Position numbers and translations under genes: made by a program
NCBI GenBank assembly: GCA_029778615.1
Contig: JAKOPZ010000068.1
Location: 1-64,000, forward strand
Direction: 5' to 3'
Length of the DNA: 64,000 nucleotides
DNA from: Chloroflexota bacterium
GTDB lineage: Bacteria > Chloroflexota > Anaerolineae > UBA4142 > SHND01
The notes under the pieces: model-generated
Database searches by the model: none
What the model was told of the DNA's origin: nothing
What the model saw: the letters and a program-made list of their open reading frames with translations, nothing else
Part shown: positions 1 to 8,920 of the stretch, one piece after another
How positions within the stretch are numbered: the first letter of the stretch is position 1
Layout of the letters: every line of letters starts with the position of its first letter

Positions 1-5
1 CTAGC

Positions 6-213
6 TAGGGCAATCGCATTTGGATTCGCGCGGTGGGCATGAAATAGAATTTCATGACTGAAAAAGGGCAAAATGCTCCGCATTACCAATCGCCGCGCGA
101 TTTACACGTTTTTCAGAGGGCGATTTCTAGTCGCTGGAAGCGCGCGAATCAAACGCAAAATTCGAATTTTTCAACATCCCAACAATTAATGTCTTTCAAA
201 TGCGATTGCCCTA
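6..213. mobile_element. MITE copy 1 (IS630/Tc1-like ends, TA duplication)
   Basis: This 208-bp non-coding element has long terminal inverted repeats: CTAGGGCAATCGCATTTG at 5-22 matches the reverse complement of 197-214. The ends sit in CTAG with TA on each side, the target preference known for IS630-type elements. A second, inverted copy lies at 16135-16359 and is nearly identical over most of its length. An open frame runs through it into sucD, but the sucD start is clearly downstream, so that frame is not coding. No transposase is present in the window, so any mobilisation would have to be in trans. Confidence 0.8.
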
Positions 214-218
214 GTTCC

Positions 219-247
219 TTGCTCTCGCGTTGGGAGTGTCATATAAT
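219..247 (+). promoter_or_regulatory. sigma70-type promoter of sucD
   Basis: TTGCTC at 219-224 and TATAAT at 242-247 are separated by 17 bp. The -35 box begins 5 bp after the end of the MITE. Predicted transcription starts near 254, giving a leader of about 40 nt before the GTG start at 294. Confidence 0.7.
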
Positions 248-293
248 CTGCGCGCGGTGTGCGCGTTCTAAATTTATTCTGTGGAGTCATTAC

Positions 294-1160
294 GTGAGCA
301 TTCTGGTTGACAAAAATACTCGACTGTTGGTACAAGGCATCACCGGGCGCGAAGGGCAGTTCCATACAAAAAATTCTATAGAGTACGGAACGAATGTCGT
401 CGCGGGGGTGACACCCGGACGCGGCGGCGAAGCTATTTTGGGTGTTCCGGTTTTCGACACTGTGCAAGATGCGGTGACGCAAACGGGCGCGAACGTTTCG
501 GTTATTTATGTGCCCGCTGCGTTTGCCGCCGACGCGATGTTGGAGGCGAGCAGTGCGGGCATTCCGCTCGTCGTCTGCATTACCGAACGCGTTCCGGTGC
601 AGGACATGATGCGCGTAAAACATGAATTCAATTTGCGCGGCACGCGGCTCATTGGTCCAAATTGTCCCGGGCTCATTTCGCCGGGGCAAGCCAAAGTGGG
701 AATCATTCCCGGCGAAATTTGTACGCCCGGGCATGTGGGGCTGGTCTCGCGCAGTGGCACACTGACGTACGAAGTGGTGGATGCGCTTTCGCGGCAAGGT
801 GACGGGCAATCTACATGTGTGGGCATCGGCGGTGACCCGGTGCGCGGTTTAAATTTTGTAGAAATATTAGAACTCTTCCAACAAGACCCTGACACACACG
901 CGATTGTATTGATTGGCGAAATCGGCGGCACCGATGAAGAAAAAGCCGCCGCGTATATTCAAGCGCATGTGACCAAACCGGTGGTCGCGTTTATCGCGGG
1001 ACAAACTGCGCCGCCCGGAAAACGGATGGGGCACGCGGGCGCCATCATCGAAGGCGGCACGGGAACGGCAGAAGAGAAAATTCATGCCTTTCATGCGGTG
1101 AATGTTCCCGTCGCGCGCTATCCGGTCGAGTGCGCGGAACTTATTCGTAAAGCGTTGTAG
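294..1160 (+). CDS. sucD: Succinyl-CoA synthetase (ADP/GDP-forming), alpha subunit
   Basis: This cytosolic TCA-cycle enzyme interconverts succinyl-CoA and succinate with substrate-level phosphorylation. The protein has 288 residues, normal for the family. Visible motifs are the CoA-binding GITGREGQ near 15-22, GPNCPG at 121-126 and the phospho-histidine loop GHAGAI with His247. The start is GTG at 294, preceded by GGAG at 283-286 with 7-nt spacing. The open frame extends upstream to 54, but that part is MITE sequence. The partner sucC is not next to it, so it would have to lie outside the window. A strong terminator follows, so sucD appears monocistronic here. Confidence 0.95.
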   Translation: MSILVDKNTRLLVQGITGREGQFHTKNSIEYGTNVVAGVTPGRGGEAILGVPVFDTVQDAVTQTGANVSVIYVPAAFAADAMLEASSAGIPLVVCITERVPVQDMMRVKHEFNLRGTRLIGPNCPGLISPGQAKVGIIPGEICTPGHVGLVSRSGTLTYEVVDALSRQGDGQSTCVGIGGDPVRGLNFVEILELFQQDPDTHAIVLIGEIGGTDEEKAAAYIQAHVTKPVVAFIAGQTAPPGKRMGHAGAIIEGGTGTAEEKIHAFHAVNVPVARYPVECAELIRKAL

Positions 1161-1167
1161 CTTGCGC

Positions 1168-1207
1168 GAGCTTGCGCGTCGAAACCGAGCGCAAGCTCTT
1201 TTTTTTT
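1168..1207 (+). terminator. Rho-independent terminator of sucD
   Basis: GAGCTTGCGC at 1168-1177 pairs perfectly with GCGCAAGCTC at 1189-1198 and is followed by nine T residues. Confidence 0.9.
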
Positions 1208-1256
1208 GTCGAGACCCAGCCGGATTTTTGCAACAACCATTTGACGCGCCGGGCAT

Positions 1257-1436
1257 ATGGCGGAAAAACTCAAACCAGACTTGACGGTCTATGCGGGGCA
1301 TTGGGTTGCGCTTGTGCGCGGGCGCGTGGTCGCGTCGGGAACGTCGGCACATGCAACATGGTTGGACTGTCGCGCAATGCGTTTGAAGGACGAACCAATT
1401 CTGCGCTATCTGCCTCCACGCAAAAAACGTCCATGA
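1257..1436 (+). CDS. Small DUF5678-like protein, 59 aa
   Basis: This short ORF starts ATG at 1257 and ends TGA at 1434-1436, overlapping the cca start codon (ATG 1433) in an ATGA arrangement. The product has a core WVALVRGRVVASGTSAHA followed by PILRYLPPR. This fits the pattern of DUF5678-type small proteins: a beta hairpin with 'VALV.GRVV.SG', then a helix, then 'PL...PP'. Function is unknown. The overlap implies translational coupling to the tRNA nucleotidyltransferase. No strong ribosome-binding site is visible upstream. The family assignment is from memory of the pattern. Confidence 0.6.
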   Translation: MAEKLKPDLTVYAGHWVALVRGRVVASGTSAHATWLDCRAMRLKDEPILRYLPPRKKRP

Positions 1437-2863
1437 CATTGTTTGAAACTTTACGCGCGTTTCTTGCCGCGCGCCCCGAAGCAACTTTTCTCACGGGCGG
1501 CGCGGTGCGCGATATTCTTTTGGGACGCGAGACGCATGACCTCGATGTAGCGGTGCAGGGCAGTGCGTCAAAGCTGGCGCGCGCGTTTGCGGACAAAATG
1601 GGGGGCGCGTTTTATTTAATGGATGAAACGTTCGATGTCGGACGCGTGATTTTGGAAAAGGAACACGGCACGCGCGAAATTGTGGACTTGGCGCGGCTGC
1701 GCGGTAATTCGATTACGGACGATTTATCCACGCGCGATTTCACCATCAACGCGTTGGCTGCCGATTTCAAAATCTGGCGCGGCGACGCGGCGGGAGTGAT
1801 TGACCCGTTCGGCGGCGTCGCGGATTTGTACGCCCAACGCGTGCGCGCGGTTTCGGACAATGTGTTTGTCAATGACGCGGTGCGGTTGCTGCGCGCGGCG
1901 CGTATGGAAGCGGAATTGGATTTTGTTTTGGACGAGCATACCACGCAGCTTGTGCGGCGCGATGCAGCATTGCTACGCGCTGCGCCAATGGAACGCGTGC
2001 GCGATGAATTTACCAAAATTCTCGCGGCGAAACATGTTTTGCGCAATTTGCGGCGGCTCGACGCGCTGGAACTGCTCACGCGCGTTTTACCCGAACTCGA
2101 CGCGCTGCGCCAAGTGACGCAATCGCCTCCACACATTTACGACGTTTTTGAGCATACCCTCGCGGCGGCAGCGGCGAGTGAAGAAACCGAACGCGCGGGT
2201 TATACCAATTTGGCGCAGGGCGCGTTCGGCGCGCAGCTGCGCGAACATTTTTCCGCTGAAACGTCGGGCGGACGAACGCGGCGTGTGATGCTGCACCTGG
2301 CATTGTTACTGCACGACATTGGCAAACCCGCGACGCGGACGGTCGAGACGGATGGACGCATTCGTTTTCTCGGACATGAAGAGGTCGGCGCGGAAATGGC
2401 GGAAACGATTTTGCGGCGCTTGAAATTTAGCAATGACGAAATCGCGCGGGTCAAAACAATTATCGCGCATCACTTGCGCCCCATCCTGTTGGCGCAAAAC
2501 GGTATCACCGACCGCGCGGTGCATCGCTTTTTCCGCGCAGCGGGCGACGCGGGTATCGACATTGCAGTCCACGCGTGGTGCGACCAATACGCGACGTATG
2601 GCGCGAGAGCCGAGAGCCAAGAAATGGTTGCGCTGCAAGCGGTCATCGGGCGTTTGCTCGACCGTTATTATCACGCGCACACACAGGTCATTTCGCCGCC
2701 TGTTTTGCTGAACGGAAATGAAGTGATGAGAACGTTGAATCTCGCGCCCGGTCCAAAAATTGGCGTGTATCTCGACGCGCTGCGCGAGGCACAGGTTACG
2801 GGGCAGGTGACAACCCGCGACGAGGCGCTAGAGTTTATCAAAAAATTTGACCCTCGCGGCTGA
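1433..2863 (+). CDS. cca: CCA tRNA nucleotidyltransferase / poly(A) polymerase family with HD domain
   Basis: The predicted 476-aa protein belongs to class II nucleotidyltransferases, which add or repair the 3' CCA of tRNAs. That fits the three tRNAs here, none of which encodes CCA. The N-terminal palm carries GGAVRD (22-27) and the catalytic DLDVA (36-40). STRDFTINAL (99-108) and an RNA-binding helical region follow. A C-terminal HD domain has HD at 294-295 (LLHDIGKP) and a later HH pair. The ATG at 1433 is preferred because the family begins shortly before the GGAVRD loop. The longer frame from 1172 has no family similarity and overlaps the small ORF at 1257. Whether it adds CCA or only A residues cannot be decided from sequence. 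Confidence 0.85.
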   Translation: MTLFETLRAFLAARPEATFLTGGAVRDILLGRETHDLDVAVQGSASKLARAFADKMGGAFYLMDETFDVGRVILEKEHGTREIVDLARLRGNSITDDLSTRDFTINALAADFKIWRGDAAGVIDPFGGVADLYAQRVRAVSDNVFVNDAVRLLRAARMEAELDFVLDEHTTQLVRRDAALLRAAPMERVRDEFTKILAAKHVLRNLRRLDALELLTRVLPELDALRQVTQSPPHIYDVFEHTLAAAAASEETERAGYTNLAQGAFGAQLREHFSAETSGGRTRRVMLHLALLLHDIGKPATRTVETDGRIRFLGHEEVGAEMAETILRRLKFSNDEIARVKTIIAHHLRPILLAQNGITDRAVHRFFRAAGDAGIDIAVHAWCDQYATYGARAESQEMVALQAVIGRLLDRYYHAHTQVISPPVLLNGNEVMRTLNLAPGPKIGVYLDALREAQVTGQVTTRDEALEFIKKFDPRG

Positions 2864-2875
2864 ATCCCCTATAAT
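2847..2875 (+). promoter_or_regulatory. sigma70-type promoter of secDF
   Basis: TTGACC at 2847-2852 and TATAAT at 2870-2875 are 17 bp apart. They overlap the last codons of cca and give secDF an independent promoter with a leader of about 95 nt. Confidence 0.75.
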
Positions 2876-2978
2876 TCCACGTCGCCCGCCAACTCGCTGT
2901 ATGCGGCGGTGATTTTTGTACGCCGCGCGCGAGCGCGGGGCAGGTTTCCATCCTTACTGTAATGTTTGAAAGGTTTCA

Positions 2979-4472
2979 ATGCGTCAACGGACTTTTATTT
3001 CGCTTGCGCTGATTGTTTTGCTCGCCATTGTTTGCGGCTGGCTGGCGCTGAGCAACCCCACCATCACCATCGGCGACACGGTGCGCCAAGTTCAAGTGCA
3101 TTTGGGTTTGGATTTGCAAGGCGGTCTCCGCGTTTTACTCCAAGCCGATGTCCCCGAAGGTACGACGATTGACCCCGATTCGCTCAAAGTCGCGCGTGAC
3201 ATTATCGAACGCCGCGTGAACGCGCTCGGCGTGGTCGAGCCATTGATTCAAGTTCAGGGCGCGAACCGCATCGTCGTCGAACTGCCGGGCATTCAAAATC
3301 CCGACGAAGCAATCAAAGTGTTCGGCGGCACCGGCTTGCTTGAATTTGTGGACGCGGGCAGCAATCCGCCTGCTGAAGGAGAATTGATTGCCACCACCGG
3401 ACCTTCGCCCACAAACTCGTGTTCCAATGTCGTCGCGCAATCGAACCCGACTCCGACACCCACCATCGCGCCGACCGACACAATTTCGCCTACCAACGCG
3501 GTCACCAACACCAACCCCATTACGTCCACGCGCGTATTTACGACGATTATGACGGGCGATTGTTTGGACGCGGCTTCGACGGGCGTTCAATTTGACCAAC
3601 AAACCAGTCAGCCCATTATCGGCTTTGGACTCAAAGGTGACGGCGTAAAAATTTTTGGCGATTTCACAACGGCGAACGTGGGCAAATATTTGGCGATTGC
3701 GTTGGATAAACGCATCATTTCCGCGCCCGTCATCAATTCGCCGATTACGGGCGGCAGTGGTGTGATTCAGGGACGCTTTACGATTCCCGAAGCCAACAAC
3801 CTTGCCGTGCAGTTAAAGTTCGGTTCGCTCCCGATTCCATTGCGAATTGAAACGACAACCAATATCGGTCCCACGCTCGGACAGGATTCCATCAACCGGA
3901 GTTTGATTGCGGGCGCCATTGGAATTGCAATCGTGGCGTTCTTTATGATTTTCTATTATCGGCTGCCGGGTGTGCTTGCCGTCATCGCGCTGACGATTTA
4001 CGGCTTTATCGTTTTCACTATTTACAAAGTGGGCATTCCGGGACTGTTCGATTTTGTCACGCTGACTCTGCCGGGCATTGCGGGTTTCATTCTGTCACTC
4101 GGCGTTGCGGTGGATGGCAACATTTTGATTTTCGAACGCATGAAAGAAGAACTGCGCGACGGCAGACCAATGGCGCTGGCGCTCGAAGCGGGCTTTGAAC
4201 GCGCGTGGCCCTCGATTCGCGATTCCAATATTTCCACGTTGATTACGTCGTTGATTTTGTTGTGGTTCGGTTCCACGTTTGGCGCGAGTATTGTCGCGGG
4301 CTTTGCGATTACTCTGATGATTGGCGTCTTTGTGGGGCTGTTTACATCGGTGTTTGTGACGCGCACGTTCCTCCGCTTTGTGTTGGATATTTTTCCCAAC
4401 ATCGGTCTGTGGTGGTACGGAGTGGGTTCGCTGACTCGTCGCAACAAATCGTTCGCGCCGATGGGAGAATGA
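2979..4472 (+). CDS. secD: Protein translocase subunit SecD
   Basis: SecD works with SecF in the cytoplasmic membrane and uses the proton-motive force to drive late steps of Sec-dependent export. The 497-aa protein has a first membrane segment (about 7-27) and the conserved LDLQGG stretch ending near 49. A large extracytoplasmic P1 domain is interrupted at about 140-180 by a Pro/Thr-rich insert. Five membrane segments fill 300-470. GVAVDGNILIFERMKEE, typical of SecD TM4, is present. The Pro/Thr insert in the P1 head is longer than in textbook SecD. secF follows 8 bp downstream, giving the usual secDF operon. Confidence 0.95.
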   Translation: MRQRTFISLALIVLLAIVCGWLALSNPTITIGDTVRQVQVHLGLDLQGGLRVLLQADVPEGTTIDPDSLKVARDIIERRVNALGVVEPLIQVQGANRIVVELPGIQNPDEAIKVFGGTGLLEFVDAGSNPPAEGELIATTGPSPTNSCSNVVAQSNPTPTPTIAPTDTISPTNAVTNTNPITSTRVFTTIMTGDCLDAASTGVQFDQQTSQPIIGFGLKGDGVKIFGDFTTANVGKYLAIALDKRIISAPVINSPITGGSGVIQGRFTIPEANNLAVQLKFGSLPIPLRIETTTNIGPTLGQDSINRSLIAGAIGIAIVAFFMIFYYRLPGVLAVIALTIYGFIVFTIYKVGIPGLFDFVTLTLPGIAGFILSLGVAVDGNILIFERMKEELRDGRPMALALEAGFERAWPSIRDSNISTLITSLILLWFGSTFGASIVAGFAITLMIGVFVGLFTSVFVTRTFLRFVLDIFPNIGLWWYGVGSLTRRNKSFAPMGE

Positions 4473-4480
4473 AAGGATAG

Positions 4481-5488
4481 GTGCGAACGTGCCACCGATA
4501 TTGCGCGTGGCATGTTTGGACCGTTCGCAACGTGATTGATTTTGTAGGCAAGCGGTATTTGTATTTTCTTTTATCGCTGCTCATCATTGTGCCGGGGATG
4601 ATTGCCACCGGACTGCATTGGGTGCAGTTTGGCACACCGTTTGCGCTCGCGATTGATTTTACAGGCGGCACGAACTGGGAAATTATTGACATTGCGCGGG
4701 TGCCCACCACGGACGAGGTGCGCGCCATTTATGCCAAATACGGAATTCGCGATGCCGTCCCACAGCCCGAAACACTGGAAGGCAGACAGGGCGTTCTGAT
4801 TCGCTCGAGCGAAGTGCGTCCCGAAGTCAAAGAACAAATCGCCGGCGACTTGCGCGCGCTGTTGGGCAACTTTACCGAACTTCGTTTTGAATCGGCAGGT
4901 CCTTCGATTGGGACAGAAGTCTCGCGCAGTGCCGCCGTTGCGGTGGGGCTTGCGTCGGTGGCGATTCTGCTGTTTCTCACGTATTCGTTTCGCAAAGCGC
5001 CGCACGCGTTTCGTTACGGCGTCAGCGCGATTATTGCGATGCTGCACGATGTGCTCGTCATGTTGGGCACGGCGTCCATTTTCAGTTTGGTCTTGGGATG
5101 GCAAGTGGACGCGCTCTTTCTCACCGCGCTCTTGACGGTCATCGGTTTTTCGGTGCACGATACGATTGTGGTGTTTGACCGCATTCGCGAAAATTTGGTG
5201 CGCTTGCGCGGGATGCCCTTTGACAATGTGGTCAATCACAGCATCATGCAAACGCTCGACCGCTCCATTAACACTTCGCTCGTCGTGCTGCTCACGCTGA
5301 CGGCGTTGACGCTTTTCGGCGGCGTGACCATTCAGCATTTTGTGGTAGCAATGTTGATTGGTATTTTTAGCGGCACGTATTCTTCTATCTTTAACGCCGC
5401 GCAAATTTTGGTGGTGTGGGAACATGGTGAGGTCGGAAAGTTTTTCCGTCGCTTGCTCGGCAGGCAGACACAAAAAGCCACCGCATGA
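4481..5488 (+). CDS. secF: Protein translocase subunit SecF
   Basis: SecF is the membrane partner of SecD. The protein has an N-terminal membrane segment and IDFTGGT in the P1 region. Five C-terminal membrane segments include the diagnostic GFSVHDTIVVFDRIREN. The start is uncertain. GTG at 4481 has GAAAGGA just upstream but adds about 17 unusual residues. GTG at 4532 would begin at VIDFVGKRY, where most SecF proteins start. The gene is followed directly by a terminator, so secDF is a closed two-gene unit. Confidence 0.93.
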   Translation: MRTCHRYCAWHVWTVRNVIDFVGKRYLYFLLSLLIIVPGMIATGLHWVQFGTPFALAIDFTGGTNWEIIDIARVPTTDEVRAIYAKYGIRDAVPQPETLEGRQGVLIRSSEVRPEVKEQIAGDLRALLGNFTELRFESAGPSIGTEVSRSAAVAVGLASVAILLFLTYSFRKAPHAFRYGVSAIIAMLHDVLVMLGTASIFSLVLGWQVDALFLTALLTVIGFSVHDTIVVFDRIRENLVRLRGMPFDNVVNHSIMQTLDRSINTSLVVLLTLTALTLFGGVTIQHFVVAMLIGIFSGTYSSIFNAAQILVVWEHGEVGKFFRRLLGRQTQKATA

Positions 5489-5495
5489 GATATTC

Positions 5496-5540
5496 AAACC
5501 TTCGAGGTGCGACAAGAATTTCGCTCTCGAAGGTTTTTTT
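5496..5540 (+). terminator. Terminator of secDF (repeated hairpin type)
   Basis: AAACCTTCGAG at 5496-5506 pairs with CTCGAAGGTTT at 5526-5536, followed by T residues. Stem and flanking loop bases (GGTGCGA ... TCGCTCTCGAAGG) are shared with the terminator at 30436-30476. Confidence 0.85.
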
Positions 5541-5545
5541 GTGAT

Positions 5546-6406
5546 ATGATTCGCCGCGTGAGTGCTGACCCCATTCTCATCCGTCGAGGCAAGGCGGGTG
5601 ACCTCGCACAGGTTGAAAAATTTACACACAATACGTTTAGCTGGGGCGACTATTTGCCGGGGCGCTGGACGCGCTGGGTCAAGGACCAACGCGGCATTCT
5701 CCTCGTCGCCACATGCGACAGCCAAGTGGTCGGCACAATCCACGTCCGAAATTTGGAACATCGCGAAGCGTGGCTGGAGGGCGTGCGCGTGCGTCCGGAT
5801 TTTCGCCAGCGCGGTGTGGCGAGCCAATTGGTCGCGGCGGCGCACGCGGGGGCAAAGGAAATGGGCGCGCGCGTGATTCGCCTCGAAACCGGCGCGCACA
5901 ATTTCGCCGCACAACGCACCTTTGAAAAATTTGGTTATCGCCGTGTGGTGGAATATGTCGGGTTTGAAGGGAACGCGCGTGGCGGTGATTTGAAACAAGT
6001 CCGCCGCGCAAAAATTGCGGATACCAAAGCGTGTTGGGAATTGTGGGAACATTCGCAAACGCGGCGTTCGACCAAAACGGTCGTGCCCGCCGTGTTCGGC
6101 TGGCGTTGGTGGGAATTGACGCGCGCGCGTTTGGAGTTTGATCTACGCGGCGGACGCGTGTGGCGCGCGCCGCACGCGTTTATGGTCTTGCGCGATATGG
6201 ATGACGGTCTCGATGTTATCTTGCTCGTCGGCGCAAAACGCGACGCGCTGCAATTGCTTGACGCCGCGCGCGTGTTGGCGGCGCAAATGACCAAGACCCA
6301 AGTTTTTTGGCTCGCGCCCAAGACGCTTGCGAGTTTTCGCCGGGCAGAAGCGGCGGGATACGCGGTGGATGAACAAGGGATGTTGATTTATGCGTGCACG
6401 TTATAA
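5546..6406 (+). CDS. GNAT family N-acetyltransferase
   Basis: The 286-aa protein has an N-terminal GNAT fold. The acetyl-CoA loop region VRPDFRQRGVASQLV near 85-100 matches motif A (R/Q-x-x-G-x-G/A), followed by ETGAHNFAAQRTFEKFGY, the usual beta4-alpha4 segment. The C-terminal half (about 150-286) is a second, more divergent domain of unknown role. The substrate cannot be predicted. The start is taken as ATG 5546 because the upstream frame is inside the secF terminator; GTG 5558 is an alternative. The 3' end overlaps the next gene by 17 bp. Confidence 0.75.
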   Translation: MIRRVSADPILIRRGKAGDLAQVEKFTHNTFSWGDYLPGRWTRWVKDQRGILLVATCDSQVVGTIHVRNLEHREAWLEGVRVRPDFRQRGVASQLVAAAHAGAKEMGARVIRLETGAHNFAAQRTFEKFGYRRVVEYVGFEGNARGGDLKQVRRAKIADTKACWELWEHSQTRRSTKTVVPAVFGWRWWELTRARLEFDLRGGRVWRAPHAFMVLRDMDDGLDVILLVGAKRDALQLLDAARVLAAQMTKTQVFWLAPKTLASFRRAEAAGYAVDEQGMLIYACTL

Positions 6407-7277
6407 ACCGTTTGTCACCATTGCATTGCTGGTGTGCGCGCTTGTCATACTCGCGCCGCGCGTGAACGCGCAAACGGAAGGCGCGGCGCAAATTCTCCAG
6501 CGCATCAATCAAGCGCGTGCGCAAGCGAATTTACCGCCGCTGACGCGCAATCCCGAATTGGACGCGGCAGCGCAAACTCACGCGCAAGATTTGCTCGAGC
6601 ACGGCGCGGCGTTGGGACATCGCGGCTCGGACGGTTCGAACATTTCACAGCGCATTGCGCGCGCGGGCTACGCGGGTGATGCAGTGGGCGAGAATTGGGC
6701 GTCGTATCGCACGCTCGACAAAATTTTTGAATTTTGGCTGAACGACCCTCCGCACCGCAAAAATATTCTAGAGCCGCGTTATCGCGAAATCGGAATTGGT
6801 GTCGCAATGCGCGCGAACGGCGGCTGGATTGTGGTCACGGATTTCGGCGCGCGGACGGGGAGTGCGAAAGCGGTCCAGGCGGAATCCGCGCCCAAACAGA
6901 AAAAAGCCAAACCAACGCTTGCGCCAACGCGCAAGCCAACACTCAAGCCGACTGTCCCGCCCACGCAAGTTCCGCCGACGCGCAAACCGCAACCCAAGCC
7001 CACAGCAGTGCCTCCGCCCGCGCCGACGACCGCGCCGATTGTACAAGTCGCGGTCGCGCCCGCTGCACCGAAACCAAAAATAAAGCCGCTGCGCGTGCGC
7101 GCGAAAATCGCGCGGGTGAGCTTGCAGGGCAGTGCGGGTGCGTCGCAAGGCAACGCTGCCGCGCGCGGAGACGTGGGGCGAATGCTTTTGGGTGGTGCGC
7201 TTTCGATGGGCGGCGTCATGTTGTTGGGGCTCGCAGTCGTGGGGCAATCTCGCCGCACGCGGCGTTGCTATTTTTAA
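6390..7277 (+). CDS. Secreted CAP-domain (SCP/PR-1) protein with Pro-rich stalk
   Basis: The 295-aa protein starts with a signal peptide (1-28, ending VNA-Q). A CAP domain occupies about 33-155, with IN-x-ARAQANLPPL, H-AQDLLEHGAALGHRG, VGENWA and FWLNDPPHRKNIL, the SCP signature histidine and glutamate positions. A Lys/Pro/Thr-rich stalk runs at 165-215 and a hydrophobic segment near 265-285 may anchor it. Bacterial CAP proteins are extracellular and of mostly unknown biochemical role. The gene overlaps the GNAT gene by 17 bp and lies 5 bp before the sensor kinase, so the three probably form one operon. Confidence 0.85.
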   Translation: MRARYKPFVTIALLVCALVILAPRVNAQTEGAAQILQRINQARAQANLPPLTRNPELDAAAQTHAQDLLEHGAALGHRGSDGSNISQRIARAGYAGDAVGENWASYRTLDKIFEFWLNDPPHRKNILEPRYREIGIGVAMRANGGWIVVTDFGARTGSAKAVQAESAPKQKKAKPTLAPTRKPTLKPTVPPTQVPPTRKPQPKPTAVPPPAPTTAPIVQVAVAPAAPKPKIKPLRVRAKIARVSLQGSAGASQGNAAARGDVGRMLLGGALSMGGVMLLGLAVVGQSRRTRRCYF

Positions 7278-7282
7278 CACTT

Positions 7283-8866
7283 ATGGATGAAACGGACTCT
7301 CTCGTAACGCGTTATATTGAATCGAACGCGCCGTTGCTGCAAGAGCACGCGCGCATCTTGCATCAATTGGGCGCGCAGGTCCTGGACGCGCGTCAAGAAT
7401 TTGTCGGACAGTGGAAGGCAGGAATCGAACGGGACGCGACGTTCGAACGCGTTCGCCCCACACACGAAATGATTGAACGCGCGGCAAGCGTGCTTGTCGA
7501 CGCGTTGGCTGTGGAACGCGATGTCTCCAAGTATTTGCGAGAGGTCGCGGCGTGGAGCGCGGACTTGCACGCGAACGGGATGAATTATCTTGATGCAACG
7601 CAGTGGCTGGTGACATTTCGCCGCGCGCTGTTATCACTGCTTGTGCGCGCGTACGCGACCGGTCCTGATTTGGAATTGGTGTTTCGCGCGCTGGACGCGC
7701 ACGAACGCGCGGTGTTGGGCACCATCGCCGTTTCGGAAATTGAAACCACGCAAAAACAATTGACGCACGGCGCGCATCAACGTTCGGTGGGACGTTTGAC
7801 CGGCGGAGTGATTCACGCGCTCAACAACACGCTTGCCATCATCGTTGGACGCGCACAGCTTTTGGAAGAGCAAGTTGGAGAGGAATCGTTGCGCGACGAA
7901 TTGCGCGCCATTCAAAAAATCGCGCGCGGCGGCGCGGACTCACTGAAACGTCTACAGCAGTTTGCGGCAGAGCGCACCGGGCACGCGCCCGCGCGAATAG
8001 ATGTGAATGTTGTGATAAATGATGTGGTGCAGTTGACGCGCTTTCGGTGGCGTGATGATGCCGAAGCGAGCGGCATCTCGATTGATGTGGTGAAAGATTT
8101 GGTGCCGGTCCCGCCTGTCATCGGACAAGCCCACGCGCTGCGAGACGCGTTGGTGGAATTAATTTTGAACAGCGTCGAAGCGATGCCCTTGGGTGGATTG
8201 GTCACGATTCGTACGGAACAAGCAGAAGACCAAGTGCAAATCGCCGTCGCCGACCAAGGGGAAGGCATGGATACCTTGACTCGAGCGCGCGCGGGTGAAC
8301 CGTTGTTCACAACCAAAGGTTCGGGGCATGTGGGTTTGGGCTTGGCGACGGCGGCAAAGATTGTGCGCGAAATGGGCGGCACATTTTCGCTCGAGAGTTT
8401 GCCCGGCGCCGGCACTACCGCGCGGATTGCGCTTCCGATTGCGCGCGAAATTCAACAAGCGGGCGATTTGCGTCCGGCGCGTTTGGCGCGGTGGGCAAAC
8501 ATTTTGGTTGTGGACGATGAACCGATGGTGCGGGATGTCGCGGCGCGCACGTTTCATTTGCGCGGTTTTCGCACCGTCGCGGCGGATTCGGGTGCGGATG
8601 CGGTGCGTCTGTTCAGCGAACAAGGACCATTTCAAGTCGTCATTGTGGATTTGGGAATGCCGGGGATGAATGGGTTCGACACCGCGCGCGCCATCAAAGA
8701 TTTGAACCCGCGCACGATTGTGATTTTGATGACAGGTTGGGCGGCAGAACTCGATACGAAAAAAATGCGTGAGGCAGGGATTGACCGCGCGATTGCCAAA
8801 CCGTTTGATGTAGACCAGGTGATTCAACTTATCAGCGAGGCATTGGCGATTCAAGAAAAAATGTAG
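7283..8866 (+). CDS. Hybrid sensor histidine kinase with C-terminal receiver
   Basis: The 527-aa soluble protein has an N-terminal helical sensor-like region (1-150). A non-canonical phospho-acceptor helix follows, with His178 in GVIHALNNTLA. The HATPase_c domain has N295 (LILNSVEAM), DQGEGM at 324-329 and GLGLA near 351. The receiver at 405-527 has acidic residues D411/D412, phospho-acceptor D456 and K after SxxT-like positions (AKPFD). No membrane segment is seen, so it likely senses a cytosolic cue. The start ATG 7283 is chosen because upstream codons overlap the CAP gene in another frame. Confidence 0.85.
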   Translation: MDETDSLVTRYIESNAPLLQEHARILHQLGAQVLDARQEFVGQWKAGIERDATFERVRPTHEMIERAASVLVDALAVERDVSKYLREVAAWSADLHANGMNYLDATQWLVTFRRALLSLLVRAYATGPDLELVFRALDAHERAVLGTIAVSEIETTQKQLTHGAHQRSVGRLTGGVIHALNNTLAIIVGRAQLLEEQVGEESLRDELRAIQKIARGGADSLKRLQQFAAERTGHAPARIDVNVVINDVVQLTRFRWRDDAEASGISIDVVKDLVPVPPVIGQAHALRDALVELILNSVEAMPLGGLVTIRTEQAEDQVQIAVADQGEGMDTLTRARAGEPLFTTKGSGHVGLGLATAAKIVREMGGTFSLESLPGAGTTARIALPIAREIQQAGDLRPARLARWANILVVDDEPMVRDVAARTFHLRGFRTVAADSGADAVRLFSEQGPFQVVIVDLGMPGMNGFDTARAIKDLNPRTIVILMTGWAAELDTKKMREAGIDRAIAKPFDVDQVIQLISEALAIQEKM

Positions 8867-8920
8867 AGGGGCGATTCGTGGCTCTGGCTATTTTGAATTT
8901 GGTCTTGCGAATGGAACTCG

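Noticed and set aside
54-293. In-frame N-terminal extension of sucD
   Set aside because: This stretch is MITE sequence repeated at 16135-16359 and precedes a good promoter, RBS and GTG start at 294.
4571-6058. 495-aa minus-strand ORF opposite secF and the GNAT gene
   Set aside because: It crosses two well-supported genes and their terminator and has shadow composition.
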